40,368 nt of DNA from contig JAAYBS010000063.1 of assembly GCA_012718855.1 (NCBI GenBank), positions 1 through 40,368 of the forward strand, given 5' to 3'. The translations under genes and the position numbers were made by a program. Below, one piece after another: positions 6,963 through 15,299 of this stretch (positions are counted from its first letter, which is position 1; each line of letters opens with the position of its first letter). The DNA comes from Syntrophomonadaceae bacterium (GTDB taxonomy: Bacteria; Bacillota; Syntrophomonadia; Syntrophomonadales; Syntrophomonadaceae). Under the pieces are notes generated by a model. The model did no database searches. It saw only the letters and a list, made by a program, of their open reading frames with translations, and was not told the origin of the DNA.

Positions 6963-9464
6963 ATGAAGGGGCATATTGCTTTTTGCCCTCATTTTCATCA
7001 GCCTCATTTTCAGTTATATCGTACCAGGGAAGAAGCTTTTCATAATTCTTATATTCCCTGGCTAAGGCTTTTAAATGAGGCGGTTGGTTTAAATGATTTT
7101 TTTATAAATTTACATTTTTCCGGTCCTTTTCTCTATTGGATGCAGGATCAAAAACCAGAGTATATTAATCAGTTAAAAGAACTGAACAGCAGTAATAAAA
7201 TTGGTTTTATCGGCGGTTTGGCCGATGAATCTTTTATTCAATTATCTTCACGTAACGATGACTATCTCTATCAACTTGCTCATTATGATGCATTATTGAC
7301 AAAGCTGGTGGGGATAAATGCCAGTCAATGGCAGGGAATTCATTTAGTAGAGCGTGAATGTGGTGAAATGACATTGCACCGAACTATTCATGCTGCCGGC
7401 CGATTAAATGCACCTCCTATTGTGTATCTGGATGCAGAAACATTTTATGAGTCTCACTTTGCCTATCCGGGTTCAGAATATGATTTTTGCCTTAAACATT
7501 TTGGCTTTAAAGACCCTTTTTCCAAAACGACTATCAGTCATATACCTCAGGATATGCTTTTTTTCGGATTGCGTGATGAAATTGGCGGACAGGAGTTTTT
7601 TAGTTTTCCAGTACATAGTCAGTTTCGTTATCAATTATTAAAGCGTCATAGTTTTACTTTTGATGACAAAGTTAAAATTAAACCCTCCCATTATTATTTC
7701 TATATTAAAGATGCGCTGGAAAGAGCTTATGAAACTATAAATAATTTCGGTGAGGATAAGGAACCAATTCTGATTATTTTTGAAGATGCTGAGAAGTTTG
7801 GACAATGGAGCAAAGACCCGGATGGAGATCACGAATGGTTAATGGAATTTTTCCGATTAGTAGATCGTGATGCTGATTTGAAGTTTACTGGGCTGAAAGA
7901 TTATTTACAACAATATGGATTTTTAGATACCTACCCGGTTAGTTCCAGTCATAGTTATCCGGAATGGGAAAACTGGACCGCCAAACGTGGTATCAGAGGA
8001 GTAACTTTTGGTGATGAAAGATTACGCCGCATTATGTGCCGTTTGCGTGATGTCGAAGATCAACAGGATATTTTTGAAAAGCATTTATTAACCAGTCCTG
8101 ACATTATCTCTCCTGAATATAAGTATCTGAAGGATTTAATTGAACGTTCCATGCTGGAGTCCCCGGAGCGGTATTTGTTTATTGAAGAAATATTAAAAGA
8201 ACAGTTACCTGAAATTGCGCACAAATATAGCCTGATTAATCGCGTAAGAAATTTGGTTTACCAGGAAGATCCTAAATGGGCGAGTCGTCATCCCAGTTAC
8301 GGTTCATCGCCTTTTTATGATATGCAGGGTATTGCTTATCTGGAATTGACTTACCGTCTATTGGAAATGATTAATCAGCAGTCAGGTCTTAAAACAACTC
8401 CGGAAATACAGGTCAGAGACTGGGATTTTGATGGCAAAAATGAAGTTTTATTTACAAATAGTGAACAGGTATTAGTAATTGATTGCCAGGGCGGTTGCGT
8501 TTCATATCATCATGTATTGAACCCACAAACAAATAATTATACAGACTTAATTGAAGAGCTGTTAGGTGCTGATGTTTTAAGCTTAAAAACTTATAACTCG
8601 ATTTACCGCCACTCTTATCCACTGGTATTTACAGAAGTTGACAGTGATATTTCTCCCCGGCTGTATCCTGAAGGTGGCAGACGTGAGGTAGGTCGTAATG
8701 CGTTGCGTTGTAATTTATATATGTTAAATGATGAACAGGAAATAGAAATTGGTAAGTTTTCATCCCGAGATTATAATCTGGATACGGTAGAACAAACTGA
8801 AGGTGGTTTAATTGCTGTGTTGTCAGCTAAAACTGATTTGAATTTATTAAATTCAAATGTTATACCGGTAGAACTTACTAAAAAGATTAGGGTTATGGAA
8901 AATTTTATGACGGTAACTTTTCATGTTAAGTTACCGGTTGAATACAACCATCTGGAATTGATATTAGCTCCTGAACTGGTGTGTTCAGCCTCCGCATCCG
9001 ATGAGGTGAACTTCCGTCCCCAAGCGTATATTGGTATAAATACTAAACCTGATGAGTCTGCAACCATACCTGTAAAGGTTTTAGATATTTCTACTAAGCA
9101 GGAGGATGGTTATGAGTTTACCAACCAGGAATATCAGACTGCAACACCTTATGAATTAAGTTATGTTTACCAGCTTTGTAATGCTGATGGCACCAGTTTT
9201 AGCAACCTGATAAGCTACTCACTGGTGGAAGCTAATAATTTGGATAGTATAGTAATTGAACCGGCAGTAAAATATTATTATCGTGATTATGTGTTTGAAG
9301 GTCAGAGCCGTTTAGGCTATCACACCTCCGGAGCATTAATAAGCCCCAGAGTTAAGTTGGTAAATGGTGAAGCATTAATTCAGGTTAAAATTAACTGGGA
9401 TTTTGAAACCAGTCAGCAGGAAGCCGATTATGATTTAGCAGTACATTTAATAACCGGTAATTAA
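6963..9464 (+). CDS. GH57 alpha-amylase / 4-alpha-glucanotransferase-like protein with C-terminal DUF1926-type region
   Basis: Large (833 residues) retaining glycoside hydrolase or transferase. The N-terminus MKGHIAFCPHFHQPH has the GH57 first motif. The nucleophile motif is the unusual LVERECGEM (Glu about 130) instead of the common ER-V-WEP. The acid/base motif is IIFEDAEKFGQW (Asp about 275), which fits the DDGEKFG motif of Thermococcus 4-alpha-glucanotransferase. Residues from about 440 onward form a beta-rich region (DWDFDGKNEVLFTN and following) like the C-terminal domain of that enzyme. ATG is preceded by GGAGG. It may trim or disproportionate the glucan made by its two upstream neighbours. 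Hydrolase versus transferase activity cannot be decided from sequence. Confidence 0.85.
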   Translation: MKGHIAFCPHFHQPHFQLYRTREEAFHNSYIPWLRLLNEAVGLNDFFINLHFSGPFLYWMQDQKPEYINQLKELNSSNKIGFIGGLADESFIQLSSRNDDYLYQLAHYDALLTKLVGINASQWQGIHLVERECGEMTLHRTIHAAGRLNAPPIVYLDAETFYESHFAYPGSEYDFCLKHFGFKDPFSKTTISHIPQDMLFFGLRDEIGGQEFFSFPVHSQFRYQLLKRHSFTFDDKVKIKPSHYYFYIKDALERAYETINNFGEDKEPILIIFEDAEKFGQWSKDPDGDHEWLMEFFRLVDRDADLKFTGLKDYLQQYGFLDTYPVSSSHSYPEWENWTAKRGIRGVTFGDERLRRIMCRLRDVEDQQDIFEKHLLTSPDIISPEYKYLKDLIERSMLESPERYLFIEEILKEQLPEIAHKYSLINRVRNLVYQEDPKWASRHPSYGSSPFYDMQGIAYLELTYRLLEMINQQSGLKTTPEIQVRDWDFDGKNEVLFTNSEQVLVIDCQGGCVSYHHVLNPQTNNYTDLIEELLGADVLSLKTYNSIYRHSYPLVFTEVDSDISPRLYPEGGRREVGRNALRCNLYMLNDEQEIEIGKFSSRDYNLDTVEQTEGGLIAVLSAKTDLNLLNSNVIPVELTKKIRVMENFMTVTFHVKLPVEYNHLELILAPELVCSASASDEVNFRPQAYIGINTKPDESATIPVKVLDISTKQEDGYEFTNQEYQTATPYELSYVYQLCNADGTSFSNLISYSLVEANNLDSIVIEPAVKYYYRDYVFEGQSRLGYHTSGALISPRVKLVNGEALIQVKINWDFETSQQEADYDLAVHLITGN

Positions 9465-9508
9465 AATTAACAGCTCAATATAGAATTATTAAAATTGGAG
9501 GTTGTTTA

Positions 9509-10717
9509 ATGATATTAAAGGAGTTTTTTGATTTTTATTTTGACAGGATTGATAGCGATGTACTAAAAGTTTATGAAGAATTGCTTCCTGCCAATAACAA
9601 CTTGGCCAGTGCTTATACAGAAATGTTTTCCCGTAATGATGACGAAGCCATAGCTTTCCTGTTGGATTTTCATCGGGCTACTTCAGAATTACGGAATCAA
9701 CAACCAAATCAGGCGATTCTTTTTAATGTACATAATAATGTGTGTTTTCCATTTTTCGTTGAATATTTATGGAAAGTCATGACTCCTGCCGAACGGGAAA
9801 AGCTGGTTGTTCAAACCGGCACTGATGATTTGAATGAAATAACCCGTAAGTTAAATGATGAAGTTGAACTGCGTAATTGGTTTCGTAAAGAGATTGGTTC
9901 TTCATTGAGTCAGCAGGATTTATTTACTTTAAACGAAATAATTGCCCTGCAAAACTTTTCCTCCGGAGGAGAATACTCATTTTTAAAATATGTTTACCCC
10001 AACATTCAGGAATTGGATGGTAAAGTATTGGATGCAGGCTGTGGTGCTGGTTTTGCCACTTTGGTTATGAGTCAGTATGCTTCAGTATATTCTATTGATG
10101 CCTGTCATGCCCGATTGGAAAGAGCCAAGGCATTATCAAATATGATGAAAAAAGGCGAAAAGACTATATTCCCTCAGGTAATTGATCTGATTGAAGAGGA
10201 ATTAGGGGGAATAGAAGTAGAATGTGAATTCCCTACTGCCCAAACGTTATTATCCGGAGATTCTAAAGAAGTTACCTTTGCAGTTGGCAGTATTGATGCC
10301 TTGCCTTATCCGGATAATTATTTTAATGCTATAAATTGTCTGGATGTTCTGGAGCATACTTTTGCGCCGGAGAAAATAGTTGAACAATTTTCCCGGGTAC
10401 TTAAACCGGGCGGCAGGGTATTTATAACAGCTCCTACCCGCTATGGTGAAGTTGAACAGCATATTCATGAGAGTATTGAAGGTACTATGTTCCCGGCTAT
10501 GCTGCATATGCACCATTTTGATCCTGAATCATTAACCAAAATGTTTGAACGTCACGGTTTTAAAGAAGTGGAAGTAACACCGTTTGATTATTTAAGTTGG
10601 GAAGGATTTCTTGAAATAGCAGATCGTTCACCGGCCAAAGAATTAGCTGACGAATTAAGAGCCAAGCCCTTTGATGAAGTGGCTTTGCAATTATTTGCCG
10701 TCTATGAAAAATTATAG
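9509..10717 (+). CDS. SAM-dependent methyltransferase (class I) at the end of the glucan operon
   Basis: Rossmann-fold methyltransferase in the C-terminal half: motif I VLDAGCGAGFATL about residues 174-186, an acidic end of beta2 in SIDACHARLERA, and a Methyltransf_11-like stretch INCLDVLEHTFAPEKIV followed by RVLKPGGRVFITAPTR. The first 160 or so residues are an alpha-helical region that I do not recognise. ATG is preceded by GGAGG. It is the last gene of the GT4-GH57-GH57 set and is followed by a strong terminator. Its place suggests methylation of a glucan or glucan precursor, as in methylated polysaccharides of some bacteria, but the acceptor is inferred from context only; protein or small-molecule targets remain possible. 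Confidence 0.85.
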   Translation: MILKEFFDFYFDRIDSDVLKVYEELLPANNNLASAYTEMFSRNDDEAIAFLLDFHRATSELRNQQPNQAILFNVHNNVCFPFFVEYLWKVMTPAEREKLVVQTGTDDLNEITRKLNDEVELRNWFRKEIGSSLSQQDLFTLNEIIALQNFSSGGEYSFLKYVYPNIQELDGKVLDAGCGAGFATLVMSQYASVYSIDACHARLERAKALSNMMKKGEKTIFPQVIDLIEEELGGIEVECEFPTAQTLLSGDSKEVTFAVGSIDALPYPDNYFNAINCLDVLEHTFAPEKIVEQFSRVLKPGGRVFITAPTRYGEVEQHIHESIEGTMFPAMLHMHHFDPESLTKMFERHGFKEVEVTPFDYLSWEGFLEIADRSPAKELADELRAKPFDEVALQLFAVYEKL

Positions 10718-10724
10718 ATAGATG

Positions 10725-10757
10725 AAAAAGAGAAGCCCCTTACGGGGTTTTTCTTTT
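10725..10757. terminator. Rho-independent terminator between convergent genes
   Basis: GCCCC-TTAC-GGGGT core, extended by A:T and G:U pairs on both sides, followed by TTTTTCTTTT on the plus strand and preceded by AAAAAGAGAA, so it can act in both directions. It ends the glucan operon and lies 7 bases from the stop of the opposing 3D-domain gene. Confidence 0.85.
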
Positions 10758-10763
10758 GCCTTA

Positions 10764-11282
10764 TTATCGCCATTTCTCCACCCAATAGTAGTCTATTAAA
10801 TCTGTACCGTAGTTTAAAGCTGCTTTGTTGCTATAGTAATTGGTTGTACCATGAAACACATCTATCCAGTACGGATATTCCGGCCATAACCGATAATTTA
10901 TATCACCGGTATCAATAACTTTCAGAGTATAATATTCATTACCCTGAATAGTTATTGGTCTGGATAAAACTATATCAGTATTAAATGGAATTATTGGTAC
11001 CCGAGGGTCACCGCCATATTGGCTGGGAACCAGGGGATGAACGGCGATGGTTCCCAGGGCATATTCTTTGCCGCCTGATGATATGGGTGCCTGAGCTGCC
11101 TCAGTATATGCAGTCGCCTTTTGACTCTTCACAGAAAATACCACATACCATTGAGGCTCAGAGCTATCAATTTGCGGTACCGGGGTTTTATCCGGTTCAG
11201 GTTGCCTGATTGCTACGGCTATAATCATAATAAATAATAATGCTAATGAAGCGAGTATCATTCGATTACTAATTTCAATCAT
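10764..11282 (-). CDS. Membrane-anchored 3D-domain (double-psi beta-barrel) cell-wall protein
   Basis: 172 residues: one N-terminal membrane anchor (about residues 8-25), a short linker rich in Pro and Glu, then a domain of about 120 residues outside the membrane. That domain has the 3D signature in order: ALGTIAVHPLVP, IPFNTDIVL, VIDTGDINYR and WIDVFHG, with the conserved aspartates of the MltA/3D barrel in VIDTGD and WIDVF. Known relatives such as the YabE/YuiC group act on peptidoglycan, in some cases during spore germination or resuscitation. AAAGGAG precedes the ATG. A partner cannot be named; it is transcribed alone. Confidence 0.75.
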   Translation of the reverse strand: MIEISNRMILASLALLFIMIIAVAIRQPEPDKTPVPQIDSSEPQWYVVFSVKSQKATAYTEAAQAPISSGGKEYALGTIAVHPLVPSQYGGDPRVPIIPFNTDIVLSRPITIQGNEYYTLKVIDTGDINYRLWPEYPYWIDVFHGTTNYYSNKAALNYGTDLIDYYWVEKWR

Positions 11283-11425
11283 TTTAAAAACTCCTTTCTA
11301 AATCTATTTTTCCAAAGATATCAAATGCCTATGAGCGTTATATAATGGGAATATTGTTTAAAATATTTAGGTGTTATTGCATGATTATTATAATTAAAGC
11401 GAATATATAGGCTATAAATAATGTA

Positions 11426-11434
11426 TGCTATAAT
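11426..11434 (+). promoter_or_regulatory. Extended -10 promoter candidate for the thioesterase gene
   Basis: TGCTATAAT, a perfect TATAAT with the upstream TGn extension, 33 bases before the ATG at 11467. No good -35 hexamer is seen, as expected for an extended -10 promoter. A start of transcription near 11441 leaves room for the AAAGGTG ribosome site. Confidence 0.45.
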
Positions 11435-11466
11435 GTTTTACAGGTTTAAGAAAGGTGTTTGAATAA

Positions 11467-11898
11467 ATGAATGTTATCAATGATGGTATCGATGATAAGC
11501 TGTTTCAATATATACAAAAATCGATTGCGGAAACTCCTTATTACCAGGTATTAAGTATTTCCTTAAGCAGAATTGGTGCGGGGATAGCAGAAGTAACTGT
11601 GACTTCGATAGTAGAGCATACTAATCCTCTGGGATTAATACATGGTGGTTTAATTATGTCATTGGCAGACGCTGCCATGGGGAATGCTGTACGAAGTCTG
11701 GGAATAAGGGGAGTAACAGTTGATTGTTCAACAGCATTTCTTTCACCTGCTGCCTTGGGAGAACAGATAACTGCCCGGGGAAGGGTTTTAAAATCAGGAA
11801 AAAGTTTAATATTTGCTCATGCAGAAGTATGGGCCGGGGAAAAACTTATTGCTGATAGCAAAGCCTCCTTTGCCAATACCGGAACAATAACTTACTAA
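11467..11898 (+). CDS. PaaI-family hotdog-fold acyl-CoA thioesterase
   Basis: 143-residue single hotdog domain. The family active-site stretch is clear: HTNPLGLIHGGLIMSLADAAMG, with the HGG turn and the Asp of the SLADAA helix that activates water. The second half has the usual beta strands (TVDCSTAFLSPA, ITARGRVLKSGKSLIFAHAEV, AEVWAGEKLIADSKASF). It would hydrolyse an acyl- or aryl-CoA in the cytoplasm; the acyl group is unknown. It is followed 20 bases later by the DUF3343 gene and may form a two-gene unit with it. Confidence 0.88.
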   Translation: MNVINDGIDDKLFQYIQKSIAETPYYQVLSISLSRIGAGIAEVTVTSIVEHTNPLGLIHGGLIMSLADAAMGNAVRSLGIRGVTVDCSTAFLSPAALGEQITARGRVLKSGKSLIFAHAEVWAGEKLIADSKASFANTGTITY

Positions 11899-11918
11899 TA
11901 AAGAGGAATTATTTATCA

Positions 11919-12203
11919 ATGGATAATAGTTTAATAAAAACTAATAATTATACTGTATTTACCTTTACTTCTACATCAAATGCTCTTAAAGCTGAGAAAT
12001 TATTGAAAGAAATCAAAGCTGAATTTTTAATTATGCCAACTCTGAGAGAGATATCATCCAGTTGCGGCTTATCTATAAAACTTGCCTCAGAAAACCAACC
12101 GGTTTACTATCAATATCTGATTGATCATAATGTAGACATTGACGGTGCATATAATGTGGAAAAACAGGGCAAAAAAAATCTGGTCACCAAAGCCAGGCTC
12201 TGA
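11919..12203 (+). CDS. DUF3343 protein (putative Se/S carrier-like)
   Basis: 94 residues. The pattern YTVFTFTSTSNALKAEKLLKE, then IMPTLREISSSCGLSIKL, matches the small DUF3343 family, whose conserved Cys-Gly pair (here SSSCGL, Cys about residue 49) has been linked by context to selenium or sulfur carrier proteins such as YedF. The fold is expected to be ferredoxin-like. It is downstream of the thioesterase gene and upstream of a leader with three hairpins. Biochemical function is not established. Confidence 0.75.
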   Translation: MDNSLIKTNNYTVFTFTSTSNALKAEKLLKEIKAEFLIMPTLREISSSCGLSIKLASENQPVYYQYLIDHNVDIDGAYNVEKQGKKNLVTKARL

Positions 12204-12217
12204 TGTTACTGAAGGTG

Positions 12218-12316
12218 GGGAAGCAAGGAAACTTTCTTTTGCTTCCCATTTATCACGCTTAAAATGCCCTGTGACAAAATAACAGGATTTATAGCGGAAG
12301 TCTTTTAGCTTCCGTT
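12218..12316 (+). other. Three successive hairpins between the DUF3343 gene and the helicase gene
   Basis: Hairpin 1: GGGAAGCAA (12218-12226) with TTGCTTCCC (12239-12247). Hairpin 2: CCTGT (12268-12272) with ACAGG (12282-12286). Hairpin 3: AGCGGAAG (12293-12300) with CTTCCGTT (12309-12316). The last ends 12 bases before the GGGGAGAG ribosome site of the helicase gene. Hairpin 1 could be a terminator but lacks a U-tract. The row of three may be a structured leader. Confidence 0.5.
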
Positions 12317-12342
12317 CACAATATGGGGAGAGAATACTCATT

Positions 12343-14400
12343 ATGAAAAGCATAACCAGTGAGATTGATAGTTTTTTTAATAATGAATCGCAAATTAGTC
12401 AAGTAATTGATAATTATCACTTTCGTGAAGAACAGCTCGATTTAGCTAATCAGGTTGCCCATTGCTTTATAAATGACGAGTATTTAGTGGCTGAGGCGGG
12501 AACGGGTATAGGTAAAACTTTAGCTTATTTATTACCAGCAGTCTTATGGTCGGTCAAAGAAGGGCATCGGGTAGTAATATCAACTCGTACCAAAGCCTTG
12601 CAACAACAAATTATTGAAAAAGACATTCCTGCATTGCAGAAATTATTGGCTTATAAATTTCTGGCGGTAGAAGCCAAAGGACGTGAAAATTACTTATGCT
12701 GGAATAAGTATATGAGTATAATGGGTGGTCGCAAAGCACTTAGTGAGGAAGAACAGGAATTTATTGCGGCCATTATGGTCTGGGCGGAAAAAACCAAAAG
12801 TGGTGATCGAAAGGAGCTGTCCTTACCGGGCAGTTTAATGAAACAATGGCCTTTTGTGGCAGCAGACCGTCATAGTTGCCGAAAAGATTTATGCCGCTAT
12901 CAGGACAAATGCTTTCGTTTACACCTGATAAGACAAATGGAAAAAGCTCATTTGATAATCACAAATCATGCCTTGCTGCTTTCTGATCTGATGGCTGAGA
13001 ATAATATTTTACCCGAGTATAAATATTTAATTATTGACGAAGCCCATAGCTTTGATCGGGAATCATTTGATAAATTATCCTGCCGTTTCTCTTATGATGA
13101 TACTTTAATGGCACTGGAATCTTTATATAGCCATTCTGCTCGTTATGAGAAAGGATATTTACAATTAATCAAAGGTCGCTATCCGGAATGGACGGCACTG
13201 ATTTTTGAAACCGGATTATTAATTGATAAAAGCATTGCCCTGACACAAAAAATATTTAGCCAACTGAACAGATTTTCACCGGGGGAAGGGGAGTATGCCC
13301 GCGTAATCAAATCTACGGAATTAGATGAACCGGAATTCCTGACCACACTTGAATATTACCGGGATTGGCAAAGTAATCATAACTTGATTATCAAACAATT
13401 AAACAAATTAAAAGAAGAATTAAGCGGCAAGGACGAAGAAGGAGAGTTAGCCTCTTATGTACGGCTGTTATATGAATTATCAGAGCAGGCCTTTTTAATA
13501 ATGGAGGAGGATATTAATCTAACTGACCGCATAATTTGGTTGGAGTATAGTCACGGTCAGGTATCAACAATTTGTTCTTCTCTGGTCAAAATAGGGGATA
13601 CATTACAAGAAAAACTATATCAGCAACTTGATAGCCTGATTATGGTTTCAGCCACCTTAACTGTTGAAGAACAGTTTGATTATTTTATTAATAAAATCGG
13701 ATTAACTGAAGCCAGGCAGGACTCACGCATAAATACCTGCTTAAAACCATCGCCTTTTGCCTATGATGATAATGCCTGTTTATGTTTAATACCTGAAATT
13801 AGCTCTACTGACAGTTATAAATTTAATAATGATATCTGTGAAATACTGACCAATATTATCTTAACCGGTCAGGGGAAATCACTGGTGCTTTTTACATCCC
13901 GTAAGCAAATGCAGCAAGTGGCACAATTAATGCGTCCCCTGTGCCAGCAGTATGCCTGTCCACTATTTGTACAATACGAAGATGGTGAATCCGGCACGGT
14001 ATTAAATGGTTTTATTGAAGCTTCACATGCGTTACTTATGGGAGTTGATACCTTTTGGGAAGGCATAGATTTAAAAGGAAATCTGCTTAATTGTATTGTG
14101 ATGGTAAAATTACCTTTCCGACCGCCATCAGAGCCTTTCAGTTATGCTTCCGATTTATTTTGCCAGCTAAAAAGACAAAATGGCTTTAAACATTTCCTGC
14201 TGCCGGATGCAGCAGTTCGATTTAAACAGGGTATTGGTCGATTAATTAGAGGTGAAGCTGACCGTGGTCTGGTAGTATTACTGGATAACAGAATTATCAA
14301 TATGCCATATGGCAAAGTATTTATTAACAGCTCACCCATTAAAAATCTGGTAACCGTCAACAAAGGAGAATTACAGGAGTTGTATCTATCCTGGCTTTAG
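12343..14400 (+). CDS. DinG/XPD-family iron-sulfur DNA helicase
   Basis: 685-residue superfamily 2 helicase of the DinG/YoaA type, which unwinds DNA 5' to 3' and clears forks, D-loops or R-loops. Visible: Walker A EAGTGIGKTL (51-60), motif Ia VVISTRTKALQQQ, four Cys that fit the 4Fe-4S cluster (119, 179, 184, 190), DEAH box at 232-235, and motif VI region GIGRLIRGEADRG near the C-terminus. No N-terminal exonuclease domain is present, unlike the long DinG proteins of Bacillus. ATG is preceded by GGGGAGAG. The gene is followed by two micro-genes that are probably separately controlled. Confidence 0.9.
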   Translation: MKSITSEIDSFFNNESQISQVIDNYHFREEQLDLANQVAHCFINDEYLVAEAGTGIGKTLAYLLPAVLWSVKEGHRVVISTRTKALQQQIIEKDIPALQKLLAYKFLAVEAKGRENYLCWNKYMSIMGGRKALSEEEQEFIAAIMVWAEKTKSGDRKELSLPGSLMKQWPFVAADRHSCRKDLCRYQDKCFRLHLIRQMEKAHLIITNHALLLSDLMAENNILPEYKYLIIDEAHSFDRESFDKLSCRFSYDDTLMALESLYSHSARYEKGYLQLIKGRYPEWTALIFETGLLIDKSIALTQKIFSQLNRFSPGEGEYARVIKSTELDEPEFLTTLEYYRDWQSNHNLIIKQLNKLKEELSGKDEEGELASYVRLLYELSEQAFLIMEEDINLTDRIIWLEYSHGQVSTICSSLVKIGDTLQEKLYQQLDSLIMVSATLTVEEQFDYFINKIGLTEARQDSRINTCLKPSPFAYDDNACLCLIPEISSTDSYKFNNDICEILTNIILTGQGKSLVLFTSRKQMQQVAQLMRPLCQQYACPLFVQYEDGESGTVLNGFIEASHALLMGVDTFWEGIDLKGNLLNCIVMVKLPFRPPSEPFSYASDLFCQLKRQNGFKHFLLPDAAVRFKQGIGRLIRGEADRGLVVLLDNRIINMPYGKVFINSSPIKNLVTVNKGELQELYLSWL

Positions 14401-14512
14401 ATTCAAAGTAGCCAGAAATAAATAATAATTAATAATCCGGTAACTTTTTTTCCCCGTTTTTCATAGTATGAACTATAAGTTTCAGCTATTAATAAAAAGG
14501 GGGAAATAGCAA

Positions 14513-14581
14513 GTGCGCATCGTCTATATTAAAATACCCAGTGTTTTACGTAATATAATTGCTAAAGTATCCGGCAAATAA
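14513..14581 (+). CDS. spoVM: SpoVM-like spore coat assembly peptide, 22 residues
   Basis: GTG 14513 to TAA 14581 encodes an amphipathic basic peptide, RIVYIKIPSVLRNIIAKVSGK after the first Met. It lines up without gaps with B. subtilis SpoVM (26 residues, beginning MKFYTIKLPKFLGGIV): basic residue 2, Ile6, Lys7, Pro9, Leu12 and Ile15 fall at the same positions, including the Pro9 needed for its shallow membrane insertion. SpoVM sits on the convex forespore membrane and anchors the SpoIVA coat base. An AAGGGGG ribosome site (14497-14503) is 9 bases upstream. A perfect palindrome TCATAGTATGA (14461-14471) lies upstream. The gene is too short for ordinary gene finders. The alignment was made from memory. 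Confidence 0.72.
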   Translation: MRIVYIKIPSVLRNIIAKVSGK

Positions 14582-14658
14582 TTAATTAAAAAATAATACA
14601 GGATAATATAGCTATATTTTACTAAAGATTAATGACTAAAGCCGGGGAGGTAAGGCTT

Positions 14659-14730
14659 ATGCCCTATATTAGACTTATTACCGGGCTATGCCTTATTGGA
14701 TTAGGATTACTGTTAGTATATTTTTCATGA
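14659..14730 (+). CDS. Hypothetical 23-residue single-pass membrane peptide
   Basis: ATG 14659 to TGA 14730 encodes a peptide beginning MPYIRLITGLCLIGLGLLLV and ending YFS: nearly one transmembrane helix. GGGGAGG (14644-14650) lies 8 bases before the ATG and a clear terminator follows 18 bases after the stop, so this looks like a real micro-gene rather than a chance frame. It is 77 bases downstream of the SpoVM-like gene. No family is recognised; many membrane peptides of this size in Firmicutes are made during sporulation or stress. Confidence 0.55.
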   Translation: MPYIRLITGLCLIGLGLLLVYFS

Positions 14731-14747
14731 ATAGTGAGATAGAATGG

Positions 14748-14773
14748 AAGCCGGAAATACCGGCTTTAATTTT
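14748..14773 (+). terminator. Rho-independent terminator after the two micro-genes
   Basis: AAGCCGG (14748-14754), loop AAATA, CCGGCTT (14760-14766), followed by TAATTTTTAA. The U-rich side faces the plus strand. Confidence 0.75.
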
Positions 14774-14786
14774 TAACTTATTCCTA

Positions 14787-15161
14787 TCAATTTATTTCAC
14801 TTAACCCTAATCCCAATATACCTCCTAATCCTCCGGCTACAATACAGGTAGTCAAGCTGTATAATAATCCACCCAGATTGATTAATGAAGTATCAAAGGC
14901 CAAAGTCGCAATTAACATTACTATAAAAAAAGCTATTCCCATACTGATACCTCTAACCAGACCTTTACTCCCATAATACTTGCTGACATAACATCCTGCC
15001 CAGAAAACGCTGAATATAACAATCAATTTACCTATTAGTGCCATAGAAGTATCCGGAATAGACGAATAATAAACGGTAATCCCTGCTAAAATGCATAAAA
15101 CCAGAGATATCAGTATTGCTTTACTTATTGCCATTATTTCTACAGAGCCAGGTTTATTCAT
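14787..15161 (-). CDS. TIGR04086-family (DUF3792) four-helix membrane protein
   Basis: 124 residues with four hydrophobic helices and short loops: ISKAILISLVLCILAGITV, ALIGKLIVIFSVFWAGCYV, ISMGIAFFIVMLIATLAF and a glycine-rich last helix CIVAGGLGGILGLGL. The pattern and length fit the TIGR04086/YrzE family of unknown function. ATG 15161 is chosen because AAGGAGG lies 11 bases upstream; the in-frame GTG at 15173 directly touches that ribosome site and cannot use it. Convergent with the micro-genes; no operon partner. Confidence 0.72.
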   Translation of the reverse strand: MNKPGSVEIMAISKAILISLVLCILAGITVYYSSIPDTSMALIGKLIVIFSVFWAGCYVSKYYGSKGLVRGISMGIAFFIVMLIATLAFDTSLINLGGLLYSLTTCIVAGGLGGILGLGLSEIN

Positions 15162-15299
15162 ATAAATACACACCTCCTTAAACCAAAAATATGAACTTTA
15201 TAACGCAAATATTACTTGTACATTGAGGAAGATTTTATATCCAATAATCAGCCTAAAAGTCATTTTATAGACATAGATATGTAAATAAAATGGAAAGTG

